From NCBI GenBank assembly GCA_020161665.1, contig JAIUPA010000027.1:1-64000 (forward strand): a stretch of DNA of 64,000 nt. The letters are read 5' to 3'. Every line of letters starts with the position of its first letter. Within the stretch, counting starts at the first letter, position 1. Below are positions 34,101 through 43,254 of the stretch, one piece after another. Source of the DNA: Pseudomonadota bacterium (GTDB lineage: Bacteria; Pseudomonadota; Alphaproteobacteria; Rhizobiales; Rhizobiaceae). The notes beneath the pieces are model-generated. The model was not told where the DNA came from, did not search any database, and saw only the letters and a program-made list of their open reading frames with translations. Position numbers and translations under genes: made by a program.

Positions 34101-34946
34101 CGCATCGGTCGCGCCGATTTCCAGCCGGTAATCCTCAACGCGAACCCGTTCATTGGTCAGTTCGAATGTGCCCTTGGCGCGCGGCGCCGGTGCATTCGCC
34201 TCGCCATTGGTCAAAAGTGCGGCAAACTTGCCCTTGTAGACAGGCTTTGCCCCCTCAACCGTCAATGCGCCATCGAGGTCGATCTCGACCGGATGGGCTG
34301 CCGGCATCAGGCGCACATGCAGCCCCAGGCCCTGAGACTTGCCATCGCTTTCGGTCGTCGTCAGGCTGAAACGGCCCTTTTCTCCATCCACCGTGGCAGA
34401 GCCATCCACCCGCCAAGGCCCGGCCAGCGAATGGGTCGACATGGCCGCATCCAGCCCCTCGATCCGGCGCGTACGGCCCGATTGATCATCAATGAATTCA
34501 ATCGCACCGCCGGTGATCTTGACGTTTTCGAGAACGACGCTCGCCGCCGGTGCTGTGGGTGTCGCCCCGCGCATCCAGTCCAGACGCCCGTCCGAAAGCA
34601 GCCGCAGGCGCGCCTTGGGCTTTTCGATGCGCATGTCGAAGATGCGCGCCTCACCCGAGAGGAAAGGGGCAAGCTCCGCATCCATCGAGAACCGCTCGAC
34701 CTGAACGAGCGGCGTGCCATCAACATCCTGACCAACGCGAACATCACTCAAAGAAACGGAGGGAAAAGGCAAAAGCCGTGCGGAAACAGAGCCATGCACT
34801 GTTACCTTCTTGCCAAGGATACGGCTGGCCTGCGTCTCGAAATCCGTGCGGAAGCCCGTCCAGTCGACAAACAGCGGACCGATCAAAGCAGCGGTCAAAA
34901 TGATCGCCACCAGCCCACCCAATGTTACCAGCAGTCTACCCAGCAC
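31185..34946 (-). CDS. Large AsmA-family protein with charged coiled tail
   Basis: This predicts 1253 residues. One N-terminal membrane helix (residues ~5-26, LLVTLGGLVAIILTAALIGP) anchors a long periplasmic body. It opens with AsmA-type sequence (GRKVTV-like GKKVTVHGSVSARLLPFPSV, LSDVRVG) and continues as many short beta repeats with several AsmA_2-like blocks (LDGFTGGWLGGKLAKGRMAL). AsmA-like proteins are now seen as bridge-like lipid carriers to the outer membrane. The last ~150 residues are a highly charged Ala/Lys/Glu/Arg helix followed by a Pro-rich end (KPLPPAGSVP). The gene is single, between the RHH gene and the efflux system. Family sure, cargo unknown. Confidence 0.88.
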   Translation of the reverse strand: MLGRLLVTLGGLVAIILTAALIGPLFVDWTGFRTDFETQASRILGKKVTVHGSVSARLLPFPSVSLSDVRVGQDVDGTPLVQVERFSMDAELAPFLSGEARIFDMRIEKPKARLRLLSDGRLDWMRGATPTAPAASVVLENVKITGGAIEFIDDQSGRTRRIEGLDAAMSTHSLAGPWRVDGSATVDGEKGRFSLTTTESDGKSQGLGLHVRLMPAAHPVEIDLDGALTVEGAKPVYKGKFAALLTNGEANAPAPRAKGTFELTNERVRVEDYRLEIGATDAPYIVNGEATLDVGAKPEFLLTAEGQQIDINDLGTNGVTAKTTRAPQTSVERRLHAMLAIAASIPVPQVQGKATFRLPAIVSGDTTLRDIQLEVRPAGNGWTVERAVAVLPGRTTVEANGRLKLDAEPSFAGNLLVASAQPPALAAWLTGGDIAAMPALSKAGFSANVSLSNTLQRFERLELIVGSSRLVGRLEHEVRKDETPALSADLKGELLDLDEAKAFAMLFGSDSLLGDHKVALKVNVDRLTATDAEAKNVDAVATYSDGVLSIDRLKIANLAGAAISLAGKPQTGPMEMSLQLAQAQDFLTLLARKLPGNPVLAAMARSATHFDDTSLTLKSPVSKDGKVTSVKLNGWSNGSHVGAELQFDTVDLARLLAGELPNLKLDATLENADTATLFGQAGLSPLPLAVEDGGLLALTVKTAKGKPSETALSFTAEKTRFKVDGNFAFDAAHFAVGNGQFTLSSDDLEPYLAMNGIAVPQTGGGMPVNLTGQLTIADDRYTLGALAGEMDGNKLSGDLVFERGLPDVKASGALSLDQASLAWLAEGMFGTVVDPVSGDLPQSAPGKPLPGRADLNIDLAIRNFDAGVFAPLQDVKTRLSYHSGAMELDGFTGGWLGGKLAKGRMALSNGDNGLMLRTGFDVENGDLASVLWQKDEKPVATGRFNLSLSAESSAKDLASLRSSLSGSGVLNLSNLVLNGVTLDVMGPLATAADLMEGQPGEREIAPLIETLVANGSTQVGKVTLPFQIVDGVFKVQGTPVPVAKGTITGSGRYALADHRLNAQLDLSFAPGEFAQEGGDPGAKLAFDGPVEAPKLQVDPTDSVNFLSVRLYERERRRVEQGQANIMEKQRLRREAALFKFRAAERDAQAREKAEAEARAKAEADAAAAAAAAAAKAAEDKARQQSEPDAKPKAAVDPDAAAKARAQAFAEAEAKARADAAAAADKALKKDADGVPQGSQKVIRKPLPPAGSVP

Positions 34947-35108
34947 CCTGCCCTCGCAATTCCGCTTACAAGCTGTCTATCCGTGCGAATCTTCGCACCC
35001 GGCCTCTTTGTGTTCTAGCGATATCGCAGCCATTTGACAGAGTAACGGCAAATGGGCCGGGAACAAGGCACAAGAACGTGGCTCCACATCGTAAAGCCAC
35101 CCCAGACC

Positions 35109-38100
35109 TTATTCGGCGGCCGTCTTGGGAGCGTGGGCGGCATCCAGTTCCTGCTGGAGGCGCTCTTCCTCGTGAATGCGGGGCTTGGAAAAGCGGGCAA
35201 TCAGCAAATAGGCAACCGGAGTCAGGTAAAGCGTGACGATGGTCGCAAGACCAAGGCCGCCGACCAACACCCAGCCGAGCGCAATGCGGGCCTCGGCCCC
35301 GGCGCCATGCGCGTAGATCAGCGGCACGGCTCCGAGGATCGTGCAGATCATCGTCATCATAACCGGGCGCAGGCGAATATTGCTCGCCTCCTCGATGGCG
35401 CGGCGCACATCATGGCCGTGGTCACGCAACTGGTTGGCAAATTCCACGATCAGAATGCCGTTTTTCGCCATGACGCCCACCAGAAGCACGAGGCCGATCT
35501 GGCTGTAGATGTTGAGGCTGGAGCCCGTGAACGCAAGTGCAAAGACGGCGCAGGCGAGACCAAGCGGAACGGTTGCCATGATGGTCAGCGCCGAAAGCGG
35601 GCTTTCGAACTGCGCGGCGAGAACGAGGAAGATGATCACCAGCGCAAAGGCGAAGGTGAGCGCCATGCCGCTCGAATTTTCCTGAAGCGTGGCGGCCTCC
35701 GCCAGCGGAATGATGCGCGCGCCGGGCGGTAGAAGCGGTGCGGCAATCGCCTCGACCTGTGTGAGCGCTGTTCCAAGCGCCATGCCATCTTTGAGACCCG
35801 CGGAAATCGCCACGGAGGAAAGCTGCTGTTCGCGCGAAAGGGTTGGCACAACGGATTTCTCCGTGAGCGTCGCAATCACCGAGATCGGCACGATGCGCCC
35901 GTCCCCGGCCTTGAGGAAGATGTTTTCGAGATCCGTCGGATCGTCAATCGGGCGGGTCTGCGACATCAACTTCACCGGCAATGCCTTGCCATTGACGAAG
36001 ACATCGCCGATGGAGCGCCCTTCGAGAAGCGACTGCAGCGCCTGCGAAAGCCCGTCAATATTGATACCAAGGTCGGACGCCCGCTCGCGGTCGATATTCA
36101 CGGAAACCTGCGCCTGCGTCGCATCGTTGTTGAGACGCGGCGCATCAAAGCGTCCGGTCTCGTCCAGCGCCTGAACAAGCTTGTCCGCTGCCGCCTGCAA
36201 AGCCGCGCTATTGCCGCCGACAAGCGCCACCTGCAGGCCGGAACCGGCCCCGCGAATGCGCAGCGAATTGGGCTGCATCACAGTGGCGCGAAGGGCGGGA
36301 ACCCGGTTCGCCGCCTGTTGTACATCGCGCACGATGGCATCCTGCGAGCGCTCGCGCTCACCCCAGGGCGCAAGCGTCAGCACCATGAAACCGCTATTGC
36401 TGCTGTTGTTCATGCCCGAAATCGAGAAGACATTGCGCACCTCGCCCGATTTGACGAGCGGGGATAGATTTTCCTCGATCCGCTGCATGCGGTCGCGGGT
36501 GAAATCAAGGCTCACCCCTTGCGGTGCCGAAACGCGAATAATGACGGTCGAGCGGTCTTCGCGGGGCATCAACTCGCTTTTGACCCCCATGAAGGTGCCA
36601 AACGCCGCCAGCGAAAAGACAACGCACACGGCAATCACAATGGCCGGGGCATTGAGGCAGGCGTTCAGTGTCCGGCGATAGAAGGCAGCAAAGCGCGTAC
36701 CGAAACGCCCGAGCATCCCCGCCTCATGGGCTTTCTCGTCCATGGCCGGCAGCCGTGAGGCAAGCACCGGACAGAGCGTCAAGGCCACGATCGCCGAGAG
36801 CAGAACGGCAAAGGCCAGCACGAAGCCGAACTCGCGGAAAAGCCCGCCCACCTGCCCCGGCAGGAAGGAGAGCGGCACGAAGACGGCCGCCAGCGTCAGC
36901 GTCGTGGCCACAACGGCGAAGAACACCTCCTGTGTGCCAAGCACGGCGGCAGCGCGCGCGCCCATCCCTTCCGAACGGCGACGCACGATGTTTTCCAGCA
37001 CCACGATGGCATCATCCACCACCATGCCGGTTGCCAGCACCACGGCCAGAAGGGTGAGAATATTGATCGAGAACCCGGCAAGATAGACCGCAGCCACCGT
37101 GCCAATCAGCGCAACGGGCATGGTGACAGCCGGAATGAGCGTTGCCCGCCAATCGCGCAAGAAGAGGAAAATCACCGCCACAACGATGAGCGCCGCTTCA
37201 ATCAGCGCCCGCACCACCCCATTGATCGAGCCTTGAATGAACACGGCATCGTCGCTGGTGATTTTAAGCTCCGTGCCCTCCGGCAAAACCTTCTGCAGGT
37301 CCGCGACTGCCGCCTTCACGCCGTTGGAAATGGAAAGCGTATTGGATTGCGCCTGCCGGATAATGCCAAGGCCGATGCCCGTGCGTCCGTTGGAACGCAG
37401 GCTGGTGGAATTGGTGTCCGGACCGAGCGTCACCGTTGCAACATCGCCGAGCCGCACATTCGGGCTGATCAGCAGACGCTCGAAGGCGTCCGGCGTTTCG
37501 ACCGTTGCCGTAGCGCGCACGATAATGTCCTGCGTCGAAGAGGTAATCGAACCGGCAGGCACGTCCAGCGCAACGCTTGAAAGCGCGCTGGCGAGATTGG
37601 CGATGGTCAGGCCACGGCTGGCAAGCGCTGCCTGATCCACATCGACGCGGAAAATCTTCTCTTGCTCGCCATAGGTCTGCACATCGGCCACACCATCCAC
37701 GGCGGCCAGACGGTCGGAAATCTGGTCCTCGACCAGCGCCGTCAGGTCGTCCTGCCCAAGGGTCGTGGAGGTCACGGCCAACCGCATGATGGCATCGGAA
37801 TCGGCATCCGTCTTGACGATCTGCGGCTCGTCGATCTCATCCGGCATGGCGTTGCGCACCCGCCCGATGGCATCGCGCACATCGGTGGAGGCCACGTTCA
37901 CGTCAGTCTTGTCGGAGAATTCGAGCGTCACGCGGCTGCGCCCGTAGGACGATTGCGACGACATGGATTTGAGACCGGGAACACGCGCCACGGCCCCTTC
38001 CACGATCTTCGTCACCTCCTGCTCCATGGTCTGGGAGGATGCGCCGGAATAGCTGGTTGTCACCGTCACCACGGGGCGGTCGACATCCGGTAGTTCGCGC

Positions 38101-38228
38101 ACTTCAACACCGTTGAGCGCGGCAAGGCCGGCCACGACGATGAGCGCGTTGATCACGCCCGCCAGAATGGGCCGCCGCACGAAAAGCGCGGTGAAAAGCG
38201 CTGTGCGCCCCTCATGGGCGGAACTCAT
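35109..38228 (-). CDS. RND efflux pump, inner-membrane permease (HAE1/AcrB family)
   Basis: This 1039-residue proton-driven drug exporter has the usual length and twelve-helix layout. After the first helix (FVRRPILAGVINALIVVAGL) comes VRELPDVDRPVVTVTTSYSG ASSQTMEQEVT (split here), then porter domains. The proton-relay Asp pair is in TGMVVDDAIVVLENIVRR and the relay Lys in VGVMAKNGILIVEFANQLRD. Its start overlaps the adaptor stop by 4 bases (ATGA). No outer-membrane TolC-type gene and no regulator adjoin, so it must borrow an outer-membrane channel. Substrates cannot be predicted. Confidence 0.95.
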   Translation of the reverse strand: MSSAHEGRTALFTALFVRRPILAGVINALIVVAGLAALNGVEVRELPDVDRPVVTVTTSYSGASSQTMEQEVTKIVEGAVARVPGLKSMSSQSSYGRSRVTLEFSDKTDVNVASTDVRDAIGRVRNAMPDEIDEPQIVKTDADSDAIMRLAVTSTTLGQDDLTALVEDQISDRLAAVDGVADVQTYGEQEKIFRVDVDQAALASRGLTIANLASALSSVALDVPAGSITSSTQDIIVRATATVETPDAFERLLISPNVRLGDVATVTLGPDTNSTSLRSNGRTGIGLGIIRQAQSNTLSISNGVKAAVADLQKVLPEGTELKITSDDAVFIQGSINGVVRALIEAALIVVAVIFLFLRDWRATLIPAVTMPVALIGTVAAVYLAGFSINILTLLAVVLATGMVVDDAIVVLENIVRRRSEGMGARAAAVLGTQEVFFAVVATTLTLAAVFVPLSFLPGQVGGLFREFGFVLAFAVLLSAIVALTLCPVLASRLPAMDEKAHEAGMLGRFGTRFAAFYRRTLNACLNAPAIVIAVCVVFSLAAFGTFMGVKSELMPREDRSTVIIRVSAPQGVSLDFTRDRMQRIEENLSPLVKSGEVRNVFSISGMNNSSNSGFMVLTLAPWGERERSQDAIVRDVQQAANRVPALRATVMQPNSLRIRGAGSGLQVALVGGNSAALQAAADKLVQALDETGRFDAPRLNNDATQAQVSVNIDRERASDLGINIDGLSQALQSLLEGRSIGDVFVNGKALPVKLMSQTRPIDDPTDLENIFLKAGDGRIVPISVIATLTEKSVVPTLSREQQLSSVAISAGLKDGMALGTALTQVEAIAAPLLPPGARIIPLAEAATLQENSSGMALTFAFALVIIFLVLAAQFESPLSALTIMATVPLGLACAVFALAFTGSSLNIYSQIGLVLLVGVMAKNGILIVEFANQLRDHGHDVRRAIEEASNIRLRPVMMTMICTILGAVPLIYAHGAGAEARIALGWVLVGGLGLATIVTLYLTPVAYLLIARFSKPRIHEEERLQQELDAAHAPKTAAE

Positions 38229-39397
38229 GATTTCACCGCCGGGCGTTCGCCGCCGCCGTTGTCCTTGTCGCGGGGTGCATCGCTGCCGGGCAGGCGCACG
38301 GCTGCACCTTGGCGCACGCGCTGCAGGCCCTCGGTAACGATGGCATCGCCGGTCTGAAGCGCACCTTCGACCAGAACCCGGTCGGGGTTACGCTGCACAA
38401 TACGAACCGGCACCTTTTCCGCCTTCATCTCCTTCGTCACCCGCCAGACATAGGCCCCGGCGGAATCCCACTGCACCGAAAGCGGATCGACCGCCGGATA
38501 GGTCTCGCCCGGAAAACTCATGGCAACGGAAAAGGCCATGCCAGCGCGCAAGACATCCCCCGCATTGGGAATGCGTGCACGCACCCGCAGCGTGCGGCTC
38601 GTCTGATCGATGCGGTTGTCGATGGCCTCGATGGCGCCGGGGAAGAGATCACCCGGACGCGCCACGGAGGTAGCCTCCACCGGCATGCCGATCTTCAGCG
38701 CATGGGAAAAGCGCTCCGGCACCCAGTAATCGACCAGAAGTTCCGAACGATCGTCCAGCGTGAGAATGGCCGATTGCGTGGTGACATTGTCGCCGGGGTT
38801 CAGTGTCACGATCCCGGCAATGCCCGAGATCGGGGCCACAATATCGCGGCGCTTGAGGTTGAGTTCCGCCGTGTCCAACGCAAGCTGGGCGGCTTCAACG
38901 GCAATGCGGGCGTTGAACACATCAAGCCGCGCCACGCTGGAGGTCATGTTGCCATAGGCTTGCGCTTTTTCGCGGGCGCTCTTCAGCGCCACCTGCGCCT
39001 GATCGCGGGCAATCAGCTGTTCGGCATTGTCGAGCCGGGCAAGCAGCGCGCTCTTCTCGATATGATCGCCGGATTTCACAAAAACCTCAGCCACCGTGCC
39101 TGCCACCTGTGGGGTGATGACGACCGACTGGATCGCCTCACCCGTGCCAATGGCCGAAAGCCGGTCGTTGATCCGCCCCGGCGCGACAGCAACCGTCAGC
39201 ACAAACGGAGCCTGCTGGGCGCGCTGCCCGCCATTCTGCCCATTTGCCGCCTGCCCGCCGCTCTCGCTGCCCGGCACGGGACGGGAAACGCCAAGCTTGC
39301 TCAGAAGCGTGGACGAGGCGGGCGACAGCCCCACCCAGAGGGCGACACCGCCGAGGAGCACAACAGAGGCGAGAAGAATCTGCCTGCGCAAATTCAT
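38225..39397 (-). CDS. RND efflux periplasmic adaptor (membrane fusion protein)
   Basis: This predicts 390 residues. An N-terminal membrane anchor (residues ~5-25, RQILLASVVLLGGVALWVGL) without a lipobox cysteine is followed by the split lipoyl domain (TPQVAGTVAEVFVKSGDHIE and ISGIAGIVTLNPGDNVT) with the alpha-hairpin between, then beta-barrel and membrane-proximal parts. It links the RND permease to an outer-membrane channel. The ATG at 39397 (MNLRRQ) is preferred because GGAGA lies 9 bases upstream; ATGs 2 and 6 codons earlier lie too near or before that site. It is co-transcribed and coupled with the permease gene. Confidence 0.93.
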   Translation of the reverse strand: MNLRRQILLASVVLLGGVALWVGLSPASSTLLSKLGVSRPVPGSESGGQAANGQNGGQRAQQAPFVLTVAVAPGRINDRLSAIGTGEAIQSVVITPQVAGTVAEVFVKSGDHIEKSALLARLDNAEQLIARDQAQVALKSAREKAQAYGNMTSSVARLDVFNARIAVEAAQLALDTAELNLKRRDIVAPISGIAGIVTLNPGDNVTTQSAILTLDDRSELLVDYWVPERFSHALKIGMPVEATSVARPGDLFPGAIEAIDNRIDQTSRTLRVRARIPNAGDVLRAGMAFSVAMSFPGETYPAVDPLSVQWDSAGAYVWRVTKEMKAEKVPVRIVQRNPDRVLVEGALQTGDAIVTEGLQRVRQGAAVRLPGSDAPRDKDNGGGERPAVKS

Positions 39398-39640
39398 GGA
39401 TAGCATTCTCCGCAATCGGGTGGCTTGAAACCATGCGCCGACGACGCTGGCAGGACTTCATCGCACTATTTGACCAGTGATAAAGCTACGGCAAGTCACG
39501 ACGCCGTTCATTACCAAAATTTCATGCGAGGCGGCTCCCCCGCCCCACAAGGCCGCAATTCCCGTGCATGATGGCCCGTGCGGAATGAAACCAGAACGTC
39601 GCGACTGGTCTTTCCGGGCCGAATCACTACATTGAGCCGC

Positions 39641-42103
39641 ATGATGAACGGTTTTGACGATATCCCCTTCTTCGAGGACGAGCCACAGCAGCCGAAGGCT
39701 TCAGGTGGCATTGCCGCCCGCGCCATGGCCGCCCGCGACCGCGCCCGTGCACCGGAAACGCCGGACTATCTGGCGGGCCTCAACCCGGAACAGCGCGAAG
39801 CGGTTGAAACGCTCGAAGGCCCGGTTCTGGTTCTGGCAGGTGCTGGCACCGGCAAGACCCGCGTGTTGACGACCCGCATCGCCCACATTCTGTCAACAAA
39901 CCGCGCCTACCCGTCGCAAATCCTCGCCGTGACCTTCACCAACAAGGCCGCCCGCGAAATGAAGGAGCGCATCGCGCTTCTGGTCGGCGGTGCGGTGGAA
40001 GGCATGCCATGGCTCGGCACGTTCCACTCGATTGGCGTGAAGCTGCTGCGCCGCCATGCCGAACTTGTCGGCCTGTCGTCCGATTTCACCATTCTCGATA
40101 CGGATGATGTGATCCGCCTCATCAAGCAACTCATTCAGGCTGAGGGGCTCGACGACAAGCGCTGGCCCGCCAAGCAGTTTGCCGGTCTGGTGGATGGCTG
40201 GAAGAACAAGGGGCTTGGCCCCGCCGAAATTCCCGAAGGCGACGCCCGCGCCTTTGCCAATGGCAAGGGCCGTGAGCTTTATGCCGCCTATCAGGAGCGG
40301 CTGAAAAGCCTGAACGCCTGCGATTTCGGCGATCTCCTGATGCATCCGATCAAGATCTTCAAGAAGCACCCGGATCTCCTGAAGGAATACCACGCCCGTT
40401 TCCGCTACATTCTGGTGGACGAGTATCAGGACACCAACACCGCGCAATATATGTGGCTGCGCTTGCTCGCACAGCGCCCCAAGGGCGAACCGCAAAACGT
40501 CTGCTGCGTGGGCGATGACGACCAGTCGATCTATGGCTGGCGCGGCGCGGAAGTGGACAATATCCTGCGTTTCGAGAAAGACTTTCCCGGCGCGAAAGTC
40601 ATCCGCCTTGAGCGCAACTACCGTTCCACCGAGCATATTCTCGGCGCAGCATCGCACCTCATTACCTATAATGAGGGCCGTCTCGGCAAGACGCTTTTCA
40701 CCGAGCGCCGCGACCCGGACGATGAAAAGGTTCAGGTGCACGCCGCCTGGGATTCGGAAGAGGAAGCCCGCGCCGTTGGCGAGGAAATCGAGCAGCTTCA
40801 GCGCGGCAAACACAAGCTGAACGACATGGCGATCCTCGTTCGCGCCTCCTTCCAGATGCGTGAATTCGAAGACCGCTTCGTCACGCTCGGCATCAATTAC
40901 CGCGTCATCGGCGGCCCGCGCTTCTACGAGCGGCAGGAAATCCGCGATGCCATGGCCTATTTCCGCCTTGTCTGCCAACCGGCCGACGATCTGGCTTTCG
41001 AGCGCATCGTCAACACGCCGAAGCGCGGCCTTGGCGATACCACCGTGCGCCACCTGCATGACTATGCCCGCGCCCGCGACATTCCCATGCTGCGTGCCGC
41101 CGACGATATTTCCAACACCGACGAGCTGAAACCAAAGGCGCGCAAGTCGCTGTTCGACCTCGTCACCGATTTCCGCCGCTGGCAGAGCCTGCTCGAAACC
41201 ATGCCGCATACCGATCTGGCCGAACAGATTCTCGAGGAATCCGGCTACACCGATATGTGGAAGAACGACAAATCAGCGGAAGCGCCGGGACGTCTGGAAA
41301 ACCTCAAGGAACTCATCCGCTCCATGGATGCGTTTGAATCCATGCGCGGTTTTCTGGAACACGTCTCGCTGGTCATGGATGCCGAGCAGAACGAGAACAT
41401 GGATGCCGTGTCGATCATGACGCTGCATTCGGCCAAGGGTCTGGAATTCGAAACCGTGTTCCTGCCCGGCTGGGAAGAAGGCCTCTTTCCCCACCAGCGC
41501 TCGCTCGATGAAGGCGGGCGCTCCGGTCTGGAGGAAGAACGCCGCCTCGCCTATGTCGGCATCACCCGCGCCAAGCGCCGCTGCCACATCTGGTTCGTCT
41601 CCAACCGCCGCATCCACGGCCTGTGGCAATCGACCCTGCCGTCGCGCTTCCTCGATGAATTGCCGCCACACCATGTGGACGTGGCCGAGCCGGAAACCTC
41701 CTATGGCGGTTACGGTCGCAACCCTTACGGCCAGTCGCGCTTCGATACGATTGGCGGCAAAGGGGGCGGCCAGCCGTTCGGCAATTCCTATTCCACACCG
41801 GGCTGGAAACGGGCGCAGGCCAACCAGACCGAAGCGACGCGCTCCAACTGGGGCAATCGCTCCGGCCATGCGGTGGAACGCATCGGCTATGGCGAAAGCG
41901 GGCCGCGCAGCCGCACCATTGACGGCGAACTGGTAGCCAAAAGCGCCGTCGATACGCCCTCACGCTTTTCAGCGGGCGACCGCGTCTTTCACATGAAGTT
42001 CGGCAACGGCAATGTCGTGGATGTGGAAGGCAACAAACTGACCATTGAATTTGACCGCGCCGGGCAAAAGCGCGTGCTGGATGGCTTTGTGGAGAAGGTC
42101 TGA
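39641..42103 (+). CDS. UvrD/PcrA-type DNA helicase
   Basis: This 820-residue SF1A helicase unwinds DNA 3' to 5' in nucleotide-excision and mismatch repair and clears recombinase or polymerase from DNA. The motifs are in order: Q motif LNPEQREAV, Walker A GAGTGKT (67-73), TFTNKAAREMKER, YILVDEYQDTN, GDDDQSIYGWRGA, RLERNYRS, VSIMTLHSAKGLEFETVF, and YVGITRAKRR. The last 45 residues (FSAGDRVFHMKFGNGNVVDV and on) form the Tudor-like PcrA C-terminal domain. The start is at MMNGFDDIPFFEDE; upstream in-frame sequence is poor. The stop overlaps the M20 hydrolase start (TGATG). Confidence 0.94.
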   Translation: MMNGFDDIPFFEDEPQQPKASGGIAARAMAARDRARAPETPDYLAGLNPEQREAVETLEGPVLVLAGAGTGKTRVLTTRIAHILSTNRAYPSQILAVTFTNKAAREMKERIALLVGGAVEGMPWLGTFHSIGVKLLRRHAELVGLSSDFTILDTDDVIRLIKQLIQAEGLDDKRWPAKQFAGLVDGWKNKGLGPAEIPEGDARAFANGKGRELYAAYQERLKSLNACDFGDLLMHPIKIFKKHPDLLKEYHARFRYILVDEYQDTNTAQYMWLRLLAQRPKGEPQNVCCVGDDDQSIYGWRGAEVDNILRFEKDFPGAKVIRLERNYRSTEHILGAASHLITYNEGRLGKTLFTERRDPDDEKVQVHAAWDSEEEARAVGEEIEQLQRGKHKLNDMAILVRASFQMREFEDRFVTLGINYRVIGGPRFYERQEIRDAMAYFRLVCQPADDLAFERIVNTPKRGLGDTTVRHLHDYARARDIPMLRAADDISNTDELKPKARKSLFDLVTDFRRWQSLLETMPHTDLAEQILEESGYTDMWKNDKSAEAPGRLENLKELIRSMDAFESMRGFLEHVSLVMDAEQNENMDAVSIMTLHSAKGLEFETVFLPGWEEGLFPHQRSLDEGGRSGLEEERRLAYVGITRAKRRCHIWFVSNRRIHGLWQSTLPSRFLDELPPHHVDVAEPETSYGGYGRNPYGQSRFDTIGGKGGGQPFGNSYSTPGWKRAQANQTEATRSNWGNRSGHAVERIGYGESGPRSRTIDGELVAKSAVDTPSRFSAGDRVFHMKFGNGNVVDVEGNKLTIEFDRAGQKRVLDGFVEKV

Positions 42104-43242
42104 TGTCTGGGCTTGATCTGCCGGGCCTCATCGCCTGGCGCCAGCACCTGCACACCATGCCGGAGCTTTCCGGCGAGGAGGAAAAGACGGCAGCGGAAGT
42201 CGTGGCCTTCCTGTCGCGCACAAACCCCGACGAGATCATCACCGGCCTTGGCGGAACGGGTGTCGCCGTTGTCTATCAGGGGACAGAACCCGGCCCCACA
42301 ATCGCCATCCGCGCCGAGCTGGATGCACTGCCGATTGAGGAAATCGGCACGCCGCCCTACCGCTCGAAGATCCCCGGCAAGGGCCACATGTGCGGCCATG
42401 ACGGCCATATGACCATGGTCGCTGCCGTCGGTCAGGCACTGGGGGCCAAGCGACCCGCCCGTGGTCGTGCCGTTTTGCTTTTCCAGCCATCGGAAGAAAA
42501 TGGCGCCGGTGCGGCCCGGATGATCGCCGACCCGGCCTTTGCTGCCGTGAAGCCGGACATTGCCCTTTCGCTGCACAACATGCCGGGCGTGGCCCTTGGT
42601 CATGTCTGGCTGAAGGAAGGCACGGCCAATTGCGCGTCTCAAGGCTTGAAGATCATCTTCACCGGCAAGACCGCGCACGCCTCGCTGCCGCATACCGGCC
42701 TTTCACCGGCCCCGGCCATTGCCGAACTGGTGCCCGCTCTCGGTGCGCTTTCCGGCGGCGTTCTGGGCGATGGATCGTTCACGCTTTCGACCATCACCCA
42801 TATCACGGTCGGCGAACCGGCCTTCGGCATCGCCCCCGGCCATGGTGAGCTTTGGGTGACGCTCCGCACGGAAACCGATGCGGGCATGGCAGGCATAAGG
42901 GCAGAGGCGGAACGTCTGGCGCGCGATGCCGCCGCGCGCCACGGCCTGGCCGTGAGCTTCGAAACGCATGATCATTTTCACGCCTGCGTAAACCACCCGC
43001 AGGCCGTGCGCCTTCTGGCAGACGCTATGGACGCGGAAGGCGTGAACCGGATCGAAGGGGAGATCATGCGCGGCTCGGAAGACTTCGGTCGTTTCGCCAC
43101 CGTGTCGAAATCGGCCATGTTCTTTCTGGGATCGGGCGAGAATCACCCTGCCCTGCACAATCCGGATTTCGATTTCCCGGATGCGCTCATTGAAAAAGGC
43201 GCGGGCATCTTTACCCGCGCCATTCGCAATCTTCTGGGCTGA
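42103..43242 (+). CDS. M20-family amidohydrolase (hippurate hydrolase type)
   Basis: This 379-residue cytoplasmic metallohydrolase of the M20D group cleaves amide bonds in N-acyl amino acids or related compounds. Motifs include WRQHLHTMPELSGEE at the N-terminus, IAIRAELDALPIEE, CGHDGHMTM with the metal-binding Cys/His, FQPSEENGAGA carrying the Glu ligands, LHNMPG, and the dimerisation domain from about residue 180. MRGSEDFGRF near the end carries the last metal ligand region. The ATG overlaps the helicase stop by one base (TGATG), so expression is coupled. The substrate is unknown, and the link to the helicase is probably only transcriptional. Confidence 0.9.
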   Translation: MSGLDLPGLIAWRQHLHTMPELSGEEEKTAAEVVAFLSRTNPDEIITGLGGTGVAVVYQGTEPGPTIAIRAELDALPIEEIGTPPYRSKIPGKGHMCGHDGHMTMVAAVGQALGAKRPARGRAVLLFQPSEENGAGAARMIADPAFAAVKPDIALSLHNMPGVALGHVWLKEGTANCASQGLKIIFTGKTAHASLPHTGLSPAPAIAELVPALGALSGGVLGDGSFTLSTITHITVGEPAFGIAPGHGELWVTLRTETDAGMAGIRAEAERLARDAAARHGLAVSFETHDHFHACVNHPQAVRLLADAMDAEGVNRIEGEIMRGSEDFGRFATVSKSAMFFLGSGENHPALHNPDFDFPDALIEKGAGIFTRAIRNLLG

Positions 43243-43254
43243 AAGCGTTTTCGC

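Noticed and set aside
33027..35018. 663-residue open frame antisense to the AsmA gene
   Set aside because: AsmA motifs and the N-terminal anchor are clear on the other strand; this frame is Arg/Gln-rich without any motif.
35018..35027. GCGATATCGC palindrome upstream of the AsmA gene
   Set aside because: A 10-bp palindrome is expected by chance in a window of this size, and no second copy or regulator is near.
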